A stretch of 64,000 nt of DNA from contig JANQLY010000004.1 in assembly GCA_028280345.1 (NCBI GenBank), forward strand, positions 62,001 to 126,000, in the 5' to 3' direction. The stretch is from Pseudomonadales bacterium. GTDB taxonomy: Bacteria; Pseudomonadota; Gammaproteobacteria; Pseudomonadales; UBA7239. Below, piece after piece: positions 19,130 through 30,300 of this stretch. The stretch's first letter is position 1; every line of letters begins with the position of its first letter. The translations under genes were made by a program, and so were the position numbers. The notes beneath the pieces were generated by a model. It ran no database searches. It was given only the letters and a program-made list of their open reading frames with translations, and was not told the DNA's origin.

Positions 19130-19975
19130 GTGAAACTACAGTGTGGCGATAAAACCCTTGATCTGACAAGCCCGGTGGTAATGGGTATTCTTAATACCAC
19201 ACCGGATTCGTTTTCTGATGGAGGTAATCTCTATCGCGATACACGGCTTGATCTCGACAGCGCGCTGCGCCATGCAGATAGTATGGTGAATGCCGGTGCG
19301 GCGATAATCGATGTGGGAGGAGAGTCAACAAGACCAGGTGCAGAGCCGGTATCCCTTGCCGAAGAGCTGGATCGAGTGATCCCGGTTGTTGAACAGCTGC
19401 ACGCACGCTTTGATGTGGTTGTCTCGGTGGACACCAGTCGAGCGGAAGTGATCGCAGAGTCAGCAAAAGCAGGCGCACACTTTATTAATGATGTGCGTGC
19501 CTTGCAAAAAGAACAGGCGTTGCAAGCTGCGGCGCAAAGTGGTTTGCCGGTTTGTCTTATGCACATGCAGGGGGAGCCGGATACGATGCAACAAGCACCG
19601 AACTACAGCAAGGTGGTGGAGGAAGTTATTGCATTTCTCAAACAGCGTATCGCGGTGTGTGAGGCAGCAGGTATCTCACGGCAGCAAATAGTACTTGATC
19701 CCGGTTACGGTTTTGGTAAAACCCTCGAACACAATTTGCTCCTTGTTAAACATCTCGACCAGTTACAAACGCTTGGTTGTCCACTACTGATCGGAGTGTC
19801 GCGTAAAAGCATGATCGGAAAAATTACCGGAGCAGAAGTTGCGGATCGACTTGTGGGTAGTCTGGCATTGACGCTGGAGTGCGTGCAGCGTGGTGCGCAC
19901 ATTGTGAGAGTTCATGATGTGCGGGAAACGGTTGAGCTATTAAAAGTTCATTGTGCAGTAGAACAGGCCGAATAG
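19130..19975 (+). CDS. folP: Dihydropteroate synthase
   Basis: Joins 6-hydroxymethyl-dihydropterin pyrophosphate to p-aminobenzoate in folate synthesis; target of sulfonamides. 281 aa with MGILNTTPDSFSDGG (signature 1, near residue 18), GGESTRPGA (signature 2, near 62), DPGYGFGKT and GVSRKSMIG. The start is GTG 19130. ftsH-folP-glmM is the standard gammaproteobacterial order; here a terminator separates ftsH from folP. Confidence 0.96.
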   Translation: MKLQCGDKTLDLTSPVVMGILNTTPDSFSDGGNLYRDTRLDLDSALRHADSMVNAGAAIIDVGGESTRPGAEPVSLAEELDRVIPVVEQLHARFDVVVSVDTSRAEVIAESAKAGAHFINDVRALQKEQALQAAAQSGLPVCLMHMQGEPDTMQQAPNYSKVVEEVIAFLKQRIAVCEAAGISRQQIVLDPGYGFGKTLEHNLLLVKHLDQLQTLGCPLLIGVSRKSMIGKITGAEVADRLVGSLALTLECVQRGAHIVRVHDVRETVELLKVHCAVEQAE

Positions 19976-20064
19976 TTGCGCTGGTCTTGATGCAGCAGAG
20001 CTATACACGCTATACAATGGCATGTAATGATAACGATAGTACAAATTTGTAAGGGGTCGGGTAC

Positions 20065-21405
20065 ATGACAAGAAAATACTTTGGTACGGATGGGATTCGC
20101 GGTCGTGTTGGCGAACATCCGATTACTGCCGATTTTGTCATGAAGCTTGGCTGGGCTGCTGGCCGTGTGTTTTCGGATCGGGCGGGTAATGATCGCAAGA
20201 TGATTCTCATCGGAAAAGACACGCGTATTTCCGGTTATATGTTTGAGTCTGCTTTGCAGGCCGGACTGATTGCCGCGGGTGTTGATGTGGGTCTGTTAGG
20301 CCCGATGCCGACCCCGGCCATTGCCTATCTCACACGTACTTTTAATGCCCAGGCCGGTATTGTGATCAGTGCGTCGCACAATGCGTTTCACGACAACGGC
20401 ATCAAGTTTTTCTGTGGGCAGGGCCGCAAGCTGCCAGATGATGTCGAGATGGAAATCGAGGCGGCTCTGGATAAAACCATGGTTACGGCAGACTCGGCCA
20501 TTCTTGGCAAGGCGCACCGCATTGCGGATGCCGCAGGCCGTTATATCGAATTTTGCAAAGGCACCTTTTCCCGCTACCACAACCTCAAGGGCTTGAAGAT
20601 TGTCGTCGACTGTTCCCACGGTGCGACCTATAACATTGCACCTAATGTGTTCCGCGAACTTGGTGCCACCGTTGAGGAAATGGGCGTTAAACCCGATGGT
20701 TTTAATATTAACTACGACTGTGGCTCCACTCATCCGGAAGCACTGCAGCATGTTGTGGTTAATGTTGAAGCGGATATTGGTATTGCGTTTGATGGCGATG
20801 GGGATCGCGTGGTGTTTGTCGACCACAACGGTGAACTCGTTGACGGGGATGAATTGCTTTACGTGATTGCACGGGAGCGTCATGCCCGTGGCAAGCTTGA
20901 TGGTGTGGTGGGCACACTGATGAGCAACTACGGTTTTGAAAAAGCACTTGATGATCTGCAAATTCCGTTCTGTCGCGCGAAGGTTGGGGATCGCTATGTG
21001 ATTGAATCCATGGAAGACAACAGCTGGCAACTGGGTGGCGAATCCTCTGGTCACATTATCTGTAGTGACCTCACTACCACCGGGGACGGTATTGTATCTG
21101 CGTTACAGGTGCTACGCGCAGTGGTGACTACTGGCAAACCGCTGGCGGATCTGAAAAAGGAAATGAGCAAGTACCCCCAGATTATGATCAATGTAAAAGC
21201 GAGTACCGATAAACTGGCGGGCAACGAGCGTATTGCAGCTGCCGTGGCTGAGACAGAGAAAACCCTCGGTAAGCGCGGTCGTGTTCTACTGCGCCCTTCG
21301 GGCACCGAGCCGGTGGTGCGGGTGATGGTGGAGGGGGAAGAGGAAGCCCTGATTCAGCCGCTGGTTAAACAGTTGGCAGAAATCGTCAAGGAAGAACTGT
21401 CCTGA
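20065..21405 (+). CDS. glmM: Phosphoglucosamine mutase
   Basis: Interconverts glucosamine-6-phosphate and glucosamine-1-phosphate on the way to UDP-GlcNAc for peptidoglycan and LPS. 446 aa, the family length. FGTDGIRG at the N-terminus, the phosphoserine loop ISASHN with Ser104 as the phosphorylated residue, the metal loop DGDGDR near residue 245, GGESSGH near 327 and the phosphate-binding RPSGTEP near 412 are all intact. ATG 20065 follows AAGGGG. Confidence 0.97.
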   Translation: MTRKYFGTDGIRGRVGEHPITADFVMKLGWAAGRVFSDRAGNDRKMILIGKDTRISGYMFESALQAGLIAAGVDVGLLGPMPTPAIAYLTRTFNAQAGIVISASHNAFHDNGIKFFCGQGRKLPDDVEMEIEAALDKTMVTADSAILGKAHRIADAAGRYIEFCKGTFSRYHNLKGLKIVVDCSHGATYNIAPNVFRELGATVEEMGVKPDGFNINYDCGSTHPEALQHVVVNVEADIGIAFDGDGDRVVFVDHNGELVDGDELLYVIARERHARGKLDGVVGTLMSNYGFEKALDDLQIPFCRAKVGDRYVIESMEDNSWQLGGESSGHIICSDLTTTGDGIVSALQVLRAVVTTGKPLADLKKEMSKYPQIMINVKASTDKLAGNERIAAAVAETEKTLGKRGRVLLRPSGTEPVVRVMVEGEEEALIQPLVKQLAEIVKEELS

Positions 21406-21559
21406 TAGTACCTTGCAGTAGCCTGTAGGTGCCGGCTTGAAAAAAACTTCTTAAAAAGCTGCTAAGTGATTGTTTTTCGGCTGAATCTGGCTTGTATCTT
21501 GCGCCTATGTCCTTTAAGATTGCCCCCCTTTTTCATGCTGCCGGAGCAATAGGCTGGAA

Positions 21560-22312
21560 ATGAGACGTTCCCTCGTTGTGGGTAATTGGAAGATGCACGG
21601 CTCACAGGAGTCTGTGATTCACTTACTCAATGACCTGAACGAACAGCTTGGTGGTCTGGAAGGTGTAGATATGGGCGTTTGCCCGCCGTTTGTCTATTTG
21701 CCACTGGTGGCTGACAAGCTGGCCGGAACACAGATTGCCTGGGGTGGTCAGGACATCAGCCACTGTGAAGCCGGCGCGCATACCGGTGATATTGCAGCCG
21801 AGATGCTCGGTGATTTTAATTGCCGTTATGTGATTGTGGGCCACTCGGAACGCCGCGCTGATCACGGAGAAAGCAGCGAGCGGGTGGCGGAGAAGTATTT
21901 GCGTGCACTGAATGCTGGTCTGACGCCGATTCTGTGTGTTGGGGAAACTCTTGCCGAGCGCGAAGCAGAGCAAACCCTTAATGTGATCGGGGAGCAACTG
22001 CAAGCCGTACTCGGTCAGTTTGGCTCCGGACGGCTCGACAGTATGGTTATTGCCTACGAGCCGGTTTGGGCAATAGGCACGGGTAAAACGGCAAGCCCCG
22101 AGCAGGCGCAGCAGGTACACCGGTTTATTCGGGAAACCCTGGCCAGAGAAAGTGAAATACTGGCAGACAGTACACGGATTTTATACGGTGGTAGTGTCAA
22201 ACCGGATAATGCCGAGGCACTGTTTGCAGAAGCCGATATTGATGGCGGTTTGATTGGTGGAGCCGCTTTAATTGCAGAAGATTTTGCCGCGATTTGTCGA
22301 GCAGGTATTTGA
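21560..22312 (+). CDS. tpiA: Triosephosphate isomerase
   Basis: Glycolytic interconversion of dihydroxyacetone phosphate and glyceraldehyde-3-phosphate. 250 aa; GNWKMHGS with the catalytic Lys near residue 11, GHSERR with the His near 95, AYEPVWAIGTGK with the general-base Glu near 167, and YGGSVKPDNA at the phosphate loop. The tpiA-secG-tRNA-Leu order is common in this class, so the three are probably one transcript. Confidence 0.97.
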   Translation: MRRSLVVGNWKMHGSQESVIHLLNDLNEQLGGLEGVDMGVCPPFVYLPLVADKLAGTQIAWGGQDISHCEAGAHTGDIAAEMLGDFNCRYVIVGHSERRADHGESSERVAEKYLRALNAGLTPILCVGETLAEREAEQTLNVIGEQLQAVLGQFGSGRLDSMVIAYEPVWAIGTGKTASPEQAQQVHRFIRETLARESEILADSTRILYGGSVKPDNAEALFAEADIDGGLIGGAALIAEDFAAICRAGI

Positions 22313-22364
22313 CAAGCGGCAGTAAAAAGCGCGATACGCGCAAGTTGAGAGACAGAGAAGAACG

Positions 22365-22838
22365 ATGGAAACAATAGTGATTGCAGTACACATGGTGGTC
22401 GCCGCAGCGATTATCGGTTTGATACTGTTACAGCAAGGTAAAGGCGCGGAAATGGGCGCTTCGTTTGGTAGTGGTTCATCCCAGACTGTTTTCGGTCCAC
22501 AGGGTACGGGTAATGTTTTTAGTCGAGCTACTGCGCTTTGCACAGCGGTATTTTTTGCCACGAGCTTTTCCCTGGCCTATATCGCCAAGGACAAAGTATC
22601 CGGGGCGCTGGATGTGGGTATCCCGTCTGCAGAAGTGATTGAAAGTGTTGAGCAGGGCAGCATTGAAGAGGCGTTGATGCTCGACGAAGATGAAGGAGTG
22701 AGCCTGGAAGATTCAGAAGCTGTAGATGTTGAAATGGAAGCAGTGATCGAAACGTCAGGGTCGATGACTGAAGAAGCGCCGGCGACAGAGACTCCTGCTG
22801 TTGAAGAAGCTACAGAAGAGACGCTTCCGCAACAATAA
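22365..22838 (+). CDS. secG: Preprotein translocase subunit SecG, with long acidic tail
   Basis: Small two-helix subunit of the SecYEG channel. Helices at about residues 3-22 and 52-70 flank the conserved cytoplasmic loop LQQGKGAEMGASFGSG. At 157 aa it is longer than the roughly 110 aa of E. coli: the last 75 residues are almost all Glu/Asp/Ala/Thr with few Lys or Arg, a presumably disordered acidic extension. It follows tpiA by 52 bp and precedes tRNA-Leu by 17 bp. Confidence 0.95.
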   Translation: METIVIAVHMVVAAAIIGLILLQQGKGAEMGASFGSGSSQTVFGPQGTGNVFSRATALCTAVFFATSFSLAYIAKDKVSGALDVGIPSAEVIESVEQGSIEEALMLDEDEGVSLEDSEAVDVEMEAVIETSGSMTEEAPATETPAVEEATEETLPQQ

Positions 22839-22855
22839 ACAGTAAAAAGATTTAT

Positions 22856-22941
22856 GCCGAGGTGGTGGAATTGGTAGACACGCTATCTTGAGGGGGTAGT
22901 GGCCCATGGTCGTGCGGGTTCAAGTCCCGCCCTCGGCACCA
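22856..22941 (+). tRNA. tRNA-Leu (anticodon GAG)
   Basis: An 86-nt class II tRNA with encoded CCA. The 7-bp acceptor stem GCCGAGG pairs with CCTCGGC. The anticodon stem-loop CTATC-TTGAGGG-GGTAG carries GAG, a long variable arm follows, and the T arm contains GGTTCAAGTCC. It reads CUC/CUU leucine codons. Its place after secG is the typical gammaproteobacterial one. Confidence 0.95.
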
Positions 22942-22949
22942 ACTGTAGC

Positions 22950-22976
22950 AGCCTGTCCTTTGGACAGGCTTTTTTT
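22950..22976 (+). terminator. Rho-independent terminator after tRNA-Leu
   Basis: AGCCTGTCC-TTT-GGACAGGCT followed by six T. A perfect 9-bp stem ending the tpiA-secG-tRNA transcript. A near copy recurs at 23099-23124. Confidence 0.85.
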
Positions 22977-23009
22977 GTTTCTCGGGCGTGACCTCGGGCC
23001 TCGCTAAAA

Positions 23010-23043
23010 CCCAAGCGGGCGCTGCGCTCCCTAGCCGCTTGGG
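23010..23043. repeat. 9-bp inverted repeat between the two tRNA-end copies
   Basis: CCCAAGCGG (23010-23018) and CCGCTTGGG (23035-23043) are perfect complements with a 16-nt GC-rich loop. A second small hairpin, GCCTTC-TGT-GAAGGC, follows near 23056-23070. No ORF here is convincing. Confidence 0.5.
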
Positions 23044-23074
23044 ACTCGGCCGTTCGCCTTCTGTGAAGGCTCAC

Positions 23075-23124
23075 CCCGCCCTCGGCACCAATTGCAGAAG
23101 CCTGTCCTTTGGACAGGCTTTTTT
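23075..23124 (+). repeat. Duplicated tRNA-Leu 3' end plus terminator
   Basis: A 16-bp stretch identical to the tRNA 3' end including CCA (23075-23090; original 22926-22941) is followed by a near-identical spacer (three differences in ten bases). The same AGCCTGTCC-TTT-GGACAGGCT terminator and T run then follow. Only the 3' part of the tRNA is present, so it is not a second tRNA gene. The pattern resembles the end duplication left by a tRNA-targeting integrative element or by a local duplication. Confidence 0.75.
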
Positions 23125-23196
23125 ATTTCTTTCTTCGGGCTCCTGGGGTGTGACTTTTTAAAAAGGGGCCTCACAAATACCGCAGCAGGCGTGGAA

Positions 23197-23889
23197 CTAT
23201 GCCAGTGTGCAAATATAATGATCAGCAATAAAATGCTCCGGCGTGTTCTCTTTAAAAAACTCCACCTTCCAGCCGTTATCGTCCAGCATCTTATCCATCG
23301 TCGCACGGCTATAGACCGCGGCTTTTAAAGGTTCATCCGGAAAGTAATCGACAAAACCACTGTTACTGTCTTTAGTGATTTCATCGTTGATATGGGTAGT
23401 GAACAATAACTTGCCACCGGGGCTCAGATGTTTGCTCATGAGCTTCAGCATATGCCGGGAGTCATCGGGATTCAGGTGCGTGAAAACCGAGAATAGCCAG
23501 ATGACATCATAGCGATCCTCGACAGGCAATTTGCCAAGCTCAGTAAAGGGTACACCGGTTTGATTGTATAAATCATTCCAGATATTAATGTGATAAAAAG
23601 AAAAGCGTGGATCCTTATCACCTAATCTTTCCTGAAGCATATCGACCATTTCTTCATCAATATCAATACCGGCGTAACTCTTGATAGATAACTGATGATT
23701 GATAATGGTTTGGGCAAAGCGCACACCACAACCAATATCGAGAACATCAAGATTACCCAGAGTGCCCATATCAAGTATCTTTAACGCGTAGTCAATCAGC
23801 GCCTTGCCGGAATCTGTTGTAGATGTATTGGCCAGATGGTTGCGATGAAATTTCGCCGGGATCTGCAGTTTGGTAAGTTTTGTCGACAT
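23197..23889 (-). CDS. Class I SAM-dependent methyltransferase
   Basis: A 230-aa cytoplasmic methyltransferase. VLDIGCGVRFAQ is SAM motif I near residue 50, YAGIDIDEEMV carries the acidic ribose-binding end of strand 2, and LSPGGKLLFTTH is the motif near residue 160. No membrane span or signal. The substrate is unknown; it is a small-molecule-type (UbiE/Tam-like) fold rather than an rRNA enzyme I recognise. It stands alone, transcribed toward the duplicated tRNA end, and is the first gene of the accessory region. Confidence 0.75.
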   Translation of the reverse strand: MSTKLTKLQIPAKFHRNHLANTSTTDSGKALIDYALKILDMGTLGNLDVLDIGCGVRFAQTIINHQLSIKSYAGIDIDEEMVDMLQERLGDKDPRFSFYHINIWNDLYNQTGVPFTELGKLPVEDRYDVIWLFSVFTHLNPDDSRHMLKLMSKHLSPGGKLLFTTHINDEITKDSNSGFVDYFPDEPLKAAVYSRATMDKMLDDNGWKVEFFKENTPEHFIADHYICTLA

Positions 23890-24012
23890 AGATGTTTGTT
23901 AATATTGTATAAAGCAGATTATCTTAAATCTCGGTAATTAAAAGTACAACAAATAATAAATACTATTTTAATTCATTTTCTAAATAAGTGAACTTGCTGG
24001 TTTGAGGAAAAT

Positions 24013-24041
24013 TTGACAGCAGTCATTAACAGGGCGGTAAT
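24013..24041 (+). promoter_or_regulatory. Sigma-70-like promoter candidate P1 for the giant gene
   Basis: TTGACA (24013-24018), 17-bp spacer, GGTAAT (24036-24041). Perfect -35, moderate -10. Confidence 0.4.
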
Positions 24042-24076
24042 TTTTCAAACAGGTTCAAAAAAATGAGACGTTCAGA

Positions 24077-24105
24077 TTGACAGATATGAGCAGCTTCCAT
24101 AAGAT
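24077..24105 (+). promoter_or_regulatory. Sigma-70-like promoter candidate P2 for the giant gene
   Basis: TTGACA (24077-24082), 17-bp spacer, TAAGAT (24100-24105). A second perfect -35 within 64 bp of P1. Confidence 0.4.
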
Positions 24106-24351
24106 TCCAGACACTAAATATTATTTATAATTTTTTGCAGTACAAAACTTTAATAGCTGTTTAATTTTGGGTTGTAGTCTTTATTAAACAAAAATGAATC
24201 AAGTATATAGTTCAGTAGGTTGCTGCTGGTGTGTGAGTGTGTTTTTTTTTTGGTGATTGGTGGTATCTATTTTTTGGGTATCTGCTGTGAAAGTCACTGA
24301 AAAATCATTTATTGGAATTTTCTAATTTATAGCTATATGGAGAGGTTGAAT

Positions 24352-27300
24352 ATGAAAAGAATACTTAACTATTTAATTACGTTTTTACTTGTTTGTTATG
24401 TTTCCACAGCTTTTGCGGCGCGAAGTGAGTTTCCGTTGGGTACGTATTACTACCCGGATTGGTACATGGATGAAAAGATAGCCGAAGATTCGGATCTTTA
24501 TCGAACCTATAGCTATCATCACGCGAGCTATATTGCCGCTCATAGGTTATTTACTTATGGTGGGCGAGAATATAACGCCTCGGGTGTGCTGCAGACGACG
24601 GGTGGTGAGCCTAATGTCTGGCATCCTCAGCATGACGATACGCTGGATGATGTTGAATTTCGGGTGCCCTGGTGTTTGTTTTTTGATTTTGAAGCGGGTA
24701 CTCCCACGGCGCGGACGTATAGTGCAATTGATACGCTGATTACCAGTGTGATGTCTACTACAGGCAATGGTGGTAGCACTCGTACAGAATTCACTAGCTG
24801 CGAAACTCGTCTGGATTATAACTTTACCAGTGTTAGTGGTGATGATTATGAAAAGCTCGTTGAGCACTGGATTAATGAATTTGAAGCTTACAAAGATGAA
24901 TTACATACAGCGCAGGATGCGGGTACCACCTATGAAAGAGCGCTCTACCTCTATGCGGGCTATGAATGGCGTGGCGAAGATGTTCCTTATGTCAAACCTG
25001 ATCTTGATGGCTGCTGGCCGAATGAGTTCCTGATTACTCTATCAGAGGCGCCTGAAGGTGGGCCGCATGATAAGGCCAGTTATGAAAATCTGCGTCTTGG
25101 CTTTGATGCACAATCCCGTTTTGAAGCTTGTAAAACAGACGACAATGAGGCAATGGTGGATTTGACAGCTAATATTGGTGTGGGTACTGATGATAAAAGA
25201 CCTTCCTATAATGGCACCGATGCAGCGGAAGCCATGGCGGTGTTTACTGAATTTGTCGTGCGGGAAATAGAGCCGGATATGTTTTCCTCTCATATTGAGA
25301 TCGACCGCAAATTTTTAGCAGCTTCTTCATTCTGGGGTGGCGACTATAAAACCTATTACTGCCAGGATAGCAGTAATAATGCTGTAAATACTTACAAAGG
25401 CTGCCAGGAAATGAATGCGTTTTATGATTATCTTGGTGATCTGGTGCAGGCGGCCTATGATGCAGAAACCGATGAAGGCGGCGGCTATGATTTAAAATAT
25501 TTTGTGCCGTCCTATGTTTCGGAAAATGACAATAGTCTTTATGGGTTGGAGTGCAAATTGGATATACGGCCAACAACACCATCCAGCCCGGATGTAGATT
25601 TTGGTACCTATAAGAATCCATCCTGTAACTTGAAGTATTTAGCAAAATACTATGAAGATGACAAAAGTGACTTGTTTGCTTTTGCCATGAGTTTTCTTTC
25701 CTCTCCAGCCTATGGCACACAAGCAGGCGAAACAGCCGCGGGTGAATTTGATGACTACTTAACACAAGTGCGTGCCGGGCTTGATGCGCTGGATCTGCAC
25801 TGTGTGATGGATACGGTTGGGCCTTGTGACTTATCGCCTGTGCCACTGTTGTTTGCGAGAACCTATAACGGCTCCATGGGCAGTCCGCTGAGGATACATG
25901 AGGATACTGAAGAGACAGGAGCGTCGCCTGGCGATATGGCCGATGAGCAAACCTATTGGGGAGAAGTGCTGTTAGCCGCTATTCAGGACTATGAAATGGA
26001 GCCGGATACGGATTTTCCCCTCGAGCTCTACGATGTTAGTGCGGCCACGATGAACTACTATGTCAACAAAAGCTATCTGTTTCGGCATGGCTTGCGTGGC
26101 GCGCCAGAACTTTCGTTCAGGCATTTGCCTGCCCAGAATGTTGTGGATAGCTATCTTCGACCGGGAGGGTTTGAGGACACCTATACATCAACGGTCGATT
26201 ATGTACTGCGTGAAATAGATAGCGATAACGATGGTGTTAACGATGTCGATTACACCTGGAACAGTACGGAGGGTGTACTGGAAGTCAGCGGTATGGATAA
26301 CTGCCCCTATACAGCTAACGCCAATCAGAATGATACAGAAAGCGGTGGCGGAGACGGTGTCGGTGACGCCTGTGATAACTGTACAACGTTGAGAAACTAT
26401 TTACAGATTGACTCGGATCGGGATGGCTTTGGTGATGTCTGTGATGATGATCCACGCAACCCCTATACGGCGTTAAAAAGCACAGTAAACCATGGCCCAA
26501 GTGCACTGGCGTGTGCTGGTTTGCTTTACCCTTGTCCATTTGTGGTGGATGTTACTGCTATTCAGGGTGGCGCCTGGGAGCCGGATATTGATGCAGACGG
26601 TACATCTGATGAAGCGGAAGTGGCGACAGCCGCGGGAGGTAGTCTGAGTATTGCGACTGATACAGATGGTGATGGTTTGCCGGATAGTGTGGAAAACAAT
26701 AATGGGACATACAGCGGACCTGGTAGTACCGGCACGGACCCGAATGATTCGAACAGCGATGGTGACAGCTTTCCGGATGGTTACGAAGTTTCCATACGTG
26801 TGGCTAATCCATCAACATCTAATTTTGATCCGAACAGTAGTGATAGTGATACGTCAGATTATGACAGTGATGGTATAGATTCAATCGACGAATACAATCA
26901 GGGCTCTGATCCGGTCAGAATAGATACGGATGGAGATGGCCTGGATGATGATTTCGAGATATCTGGCTATGGCGATAATAACTTGTGTACTGGTTCGCCT
27001 AACCCTTGTACCAGCCCCGGGCATCCGGACACCGATGCTGATGGCATGTATGACAAGTACGAGCTGGACTATGGGCTTGATCCCCATGATGAAACTGATG
27101 CACTGGATGACGATGATGATGATGGTCTGGAAAATATTTATGAATATCTTGCAGGAACGTATGCCAATGACGCTGATAGTGACGATGATGGCATGGAAGA
27201 CGGTTGGGAATTGCAATATTTTCTGGATCCGCTGGATGGTACGGACGAGGATATCGATGCGGATGCCGATGGTGTAGATAACCTTTACGAGCATGATAAT

Positions 27301-30300
27301 AATGCCAATCCTTATGCAATTGATACTGATGGCGATGGCTTGGCCGATGATGATGAAATTGCGACCGGTGTAGGTGGCGATGGGTGTTTTTATGCAATAT
27401 GCACTGAACCAGATGATGCGGATACCGACGATGATGGCTGGAACGATAAGGAGGATCCATCCCCGCATGGCGGGAAGAACTCCTTTCCGCTGGCAACTTA
27501 TTACTACCCGGAGTGGTATTACGGGGTAAGGGTTGCCGAGGGCGCGGATGGCTATAGAACCTATAGTCACTACCATACAAACTACGTTGCCGCTCACCGT
27601 CTGTTTGTTTATGGTGGGCGTGAATATAATGCATCGGGTGAATTGCAAACAACGGGCGGTGAGCCGAATGTTTGGCATCCACAGCATACTGATACCTTGT
27701 CTGATGATGAATTTCGTATTCCCTGGTGCCTGTTCTTCGATTTTGAAGAGGTGCCCCCAAAAGCGAGAACTTATAGCGCTATTGATACACTGATTACCAA
27801 TGTGATGGCTGCAACGGGTAACGGGGGAGTAACGCGCAGTGAATTTACCAGTTGTGAAACTCGATTGGATTATAACTTCACCAGTGTGAGTGGTGATGAC
27901 TATGAAAAACTCGTAGAGCACTGGATTAACGAATTTAATGCCTACAAAAGTGAGATTCAAACCGCACAGGCACTTGGCACGGATTATGAGAAAAAGCTTT
28001 ACATCTATGCCGGTTTTGAATGGCGTGGCCATGATATGCCGTTTGTTAAACCGGATCTCGATGGCTGTTGGCCAAATGAGTTTCTTGTCAACCTTTCCGA
28101 GGCGCCGGCAGGTGGCCCCCATAGTGTTGCGAGTTTTGAAAATTTACGCGGTATCTACGATGCTCAGTCGCGTTTTGAAAGTTGTAAAACGGACAATAAC
28201 GAAGCGATGGTTGATCTTACCGCAGATGTAGGAGTGGGCACTGATGACAAGCGGCCGTCTTACGATGACACTGACTCGGGAGAGGCAATGGCTGCCTTTA
28301 CCGATTTTGTTATCCGGGAAATGAAGCCGGATATCTTCTCTTCCCATATTGAAATAGATCGCAAACTTCTTGGTGCATCGGGCTTGTGGGGTGGCGACTA
28401 TAAAACCTATTACTGCCAGGATGCCAGTAATAATGCTGTCGACACATACAAAGGTTGTCAGGAAATGAATGCCTTTTACCTTTATCTCGGCGAGCTTGTA
28501 CAGGCAGCCTATGATGCGAAAGTGGCAATGGGTAACGATGGCAACCTTCAATACTTCGTGCCATCCTATGTTTCGGAAAATGATACCAGTCGGTATGGGC
28601 AGGAATGCTTTCTGGATATTACCCCGGCTGATCCCTCTAGCCCGAATGCCGATTTCGGCACCTATAAAAATCCGTCCTGTAATTTAAAATATCTAGCGAA
28701 ACTTTATGGGGGTGATAAAAGTGGGCTATTTGCTTTTGCGATGAGCTTTTTCCCTTCATATGGTACCGATGAAACACCGGCGGAAGGTCTGGATGATTAT
28801 CTGGAGCAGGTGCGTACAGCGCTGGACGCTTTGGATTTGCACTGTGTTATGAGTGGAGGAGAACCGTGTGGTACAGAGTCTGTACCGTTACTGTTTGCCG
28901 AAACCTATAATGGCCCGTGGGGTCTGCCATTGGCTATAGCAGTTATAGAGCAAAACATACCAGGCAATGATCCCGCCGATATAGAAAATGAACAAAAATA
29001 CTGGGCAGAAATGTTACTTGCGGCTATCCAGGATTATGAAATGGTGCCTGATCCGGGCTTCCCACTTGTGCTCTATGATGTAGGTGCGGATTCCATGAAC
29101 TACTTTTCACATAAAAGCTATTTGTTCAGGCTTGGGCAGCGTGGTGCACCGGAAATGTCGTTTAAGGCTTTGCCTTCGCAGAGCGTGGTTGATAGCTACC
29201 TGAGGCCTGATGACTATCAGGATACCTATATAACCGGGAGAGACGCAGTAACTGATGACCCGTTGTATGTGCGCCGTGAAATCGATAGTGACAATGATGG
29301 TGTTAATGATGTCACATTTAAGTGGGAAAACGGGGTGTTGAAAGTCGATACATACGATAACTGCCCCTATGTGGCCAATGCTGGCCAGGAAGATACAGAA
29401 ACCGGAGGTGGTGATGGTATCGGTGATGCCTGTGATAACTGCCTTGATGCAGATAACTATTTACAGGTTGATTCAGACCGGGATGGTTACGGCGATGCCT
29501 GTGATGATGATCCACGCAATCCCTATACAGCACTTAACAGTGTGGCAAACACTGAATCTTCAGGGCTTGACTGCGCAGGTAATCTTTATCCGTGTCCCTT
29601 TGTAGTTGAGGGCAGTAAAGGAGGATCGCCGGAGCCCGATACGGATGCCGATGGCACCTCTGATGAAGATGAAGTGGCAACGGCAGCAGGCGGCAGTTTA
29701 AGTGTGGCTACCGATACCGATGGCGATGGTTTGCCTGACAGCGTAGAGGACAATGGTGGTACCTATGTCGATGCGGAAATGACTGGCACAAACCCCAATA
29801 GTGCTGATACCGATGGTGATGGATTGAGTGATGGCTATGAAGTATCGATTCGTGTCAATAACCCGGGCAACAGTATTTTTACCACTAGCAACACCGATTT
29901 ACTTGATCCGACAGAGGATGATAGTGCGGGAGGTAATAACCATCTGGTTGGTGATGATGATGGCGATGGTCTGACATTACAGCAGGAATATGACTACGGC
30001 TCTGATCCGGTAAGAAGTGATACCGATGGCGATGGTTTGGGTGATGATGTTGAGATCGATAAAGATGGTACAGGGGATGATTTGTGTAATCCGTGCACCA
30101 GCCCGGCTCACCCGGATACTGATGGCGATGGCCTTATGGATAAATATGAATTTGATCATTATCTTGACCCTTTCAGTGTTGCGGATGCAGCAGATGGTGC
30201 GGATGAAGATGGTGATGGATTAATCAACCGTAGGGAAGCTCTGGTCGGAACAAAAGCACATGAGACAGATAGTGATGGTGATGGTATGCCGGATCTTTGG

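Larger units (their letters stand above)
23890..24351. other. AT-rich leader of the first giant gene
   Basis: No gene seen. It contains two promoter candidates for the giant gene, listed separately, and a T-rich stretch near 24240-24250. If these promoters are used the mRNA has a long untranslated leader of about 250-300 nt. Confidence 0.5.

Noticed and set aside
23075..23090. Second tRNA-Leu gene
   Set aside because: Only the 3' end matches; no anticodon arm or 5' acceptor strand is present.
26212..27480. Direct-repeat pattern resembling a CRISPR or satellite array
   Set aside because: The short repeats are in-frame DxDxDG codons of Ca-binding loops, irregular in spacing and without constant repeats and unique spacers.
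26881..28122. 413-codon open frame on the minus strand inside the first giant gene
   Set aside because: It is antisense to the Asp/Gly-rich repeat and domain coding sequence; the product is Ile/Arg-rich without any domain, a product of codon bias on the other strand.
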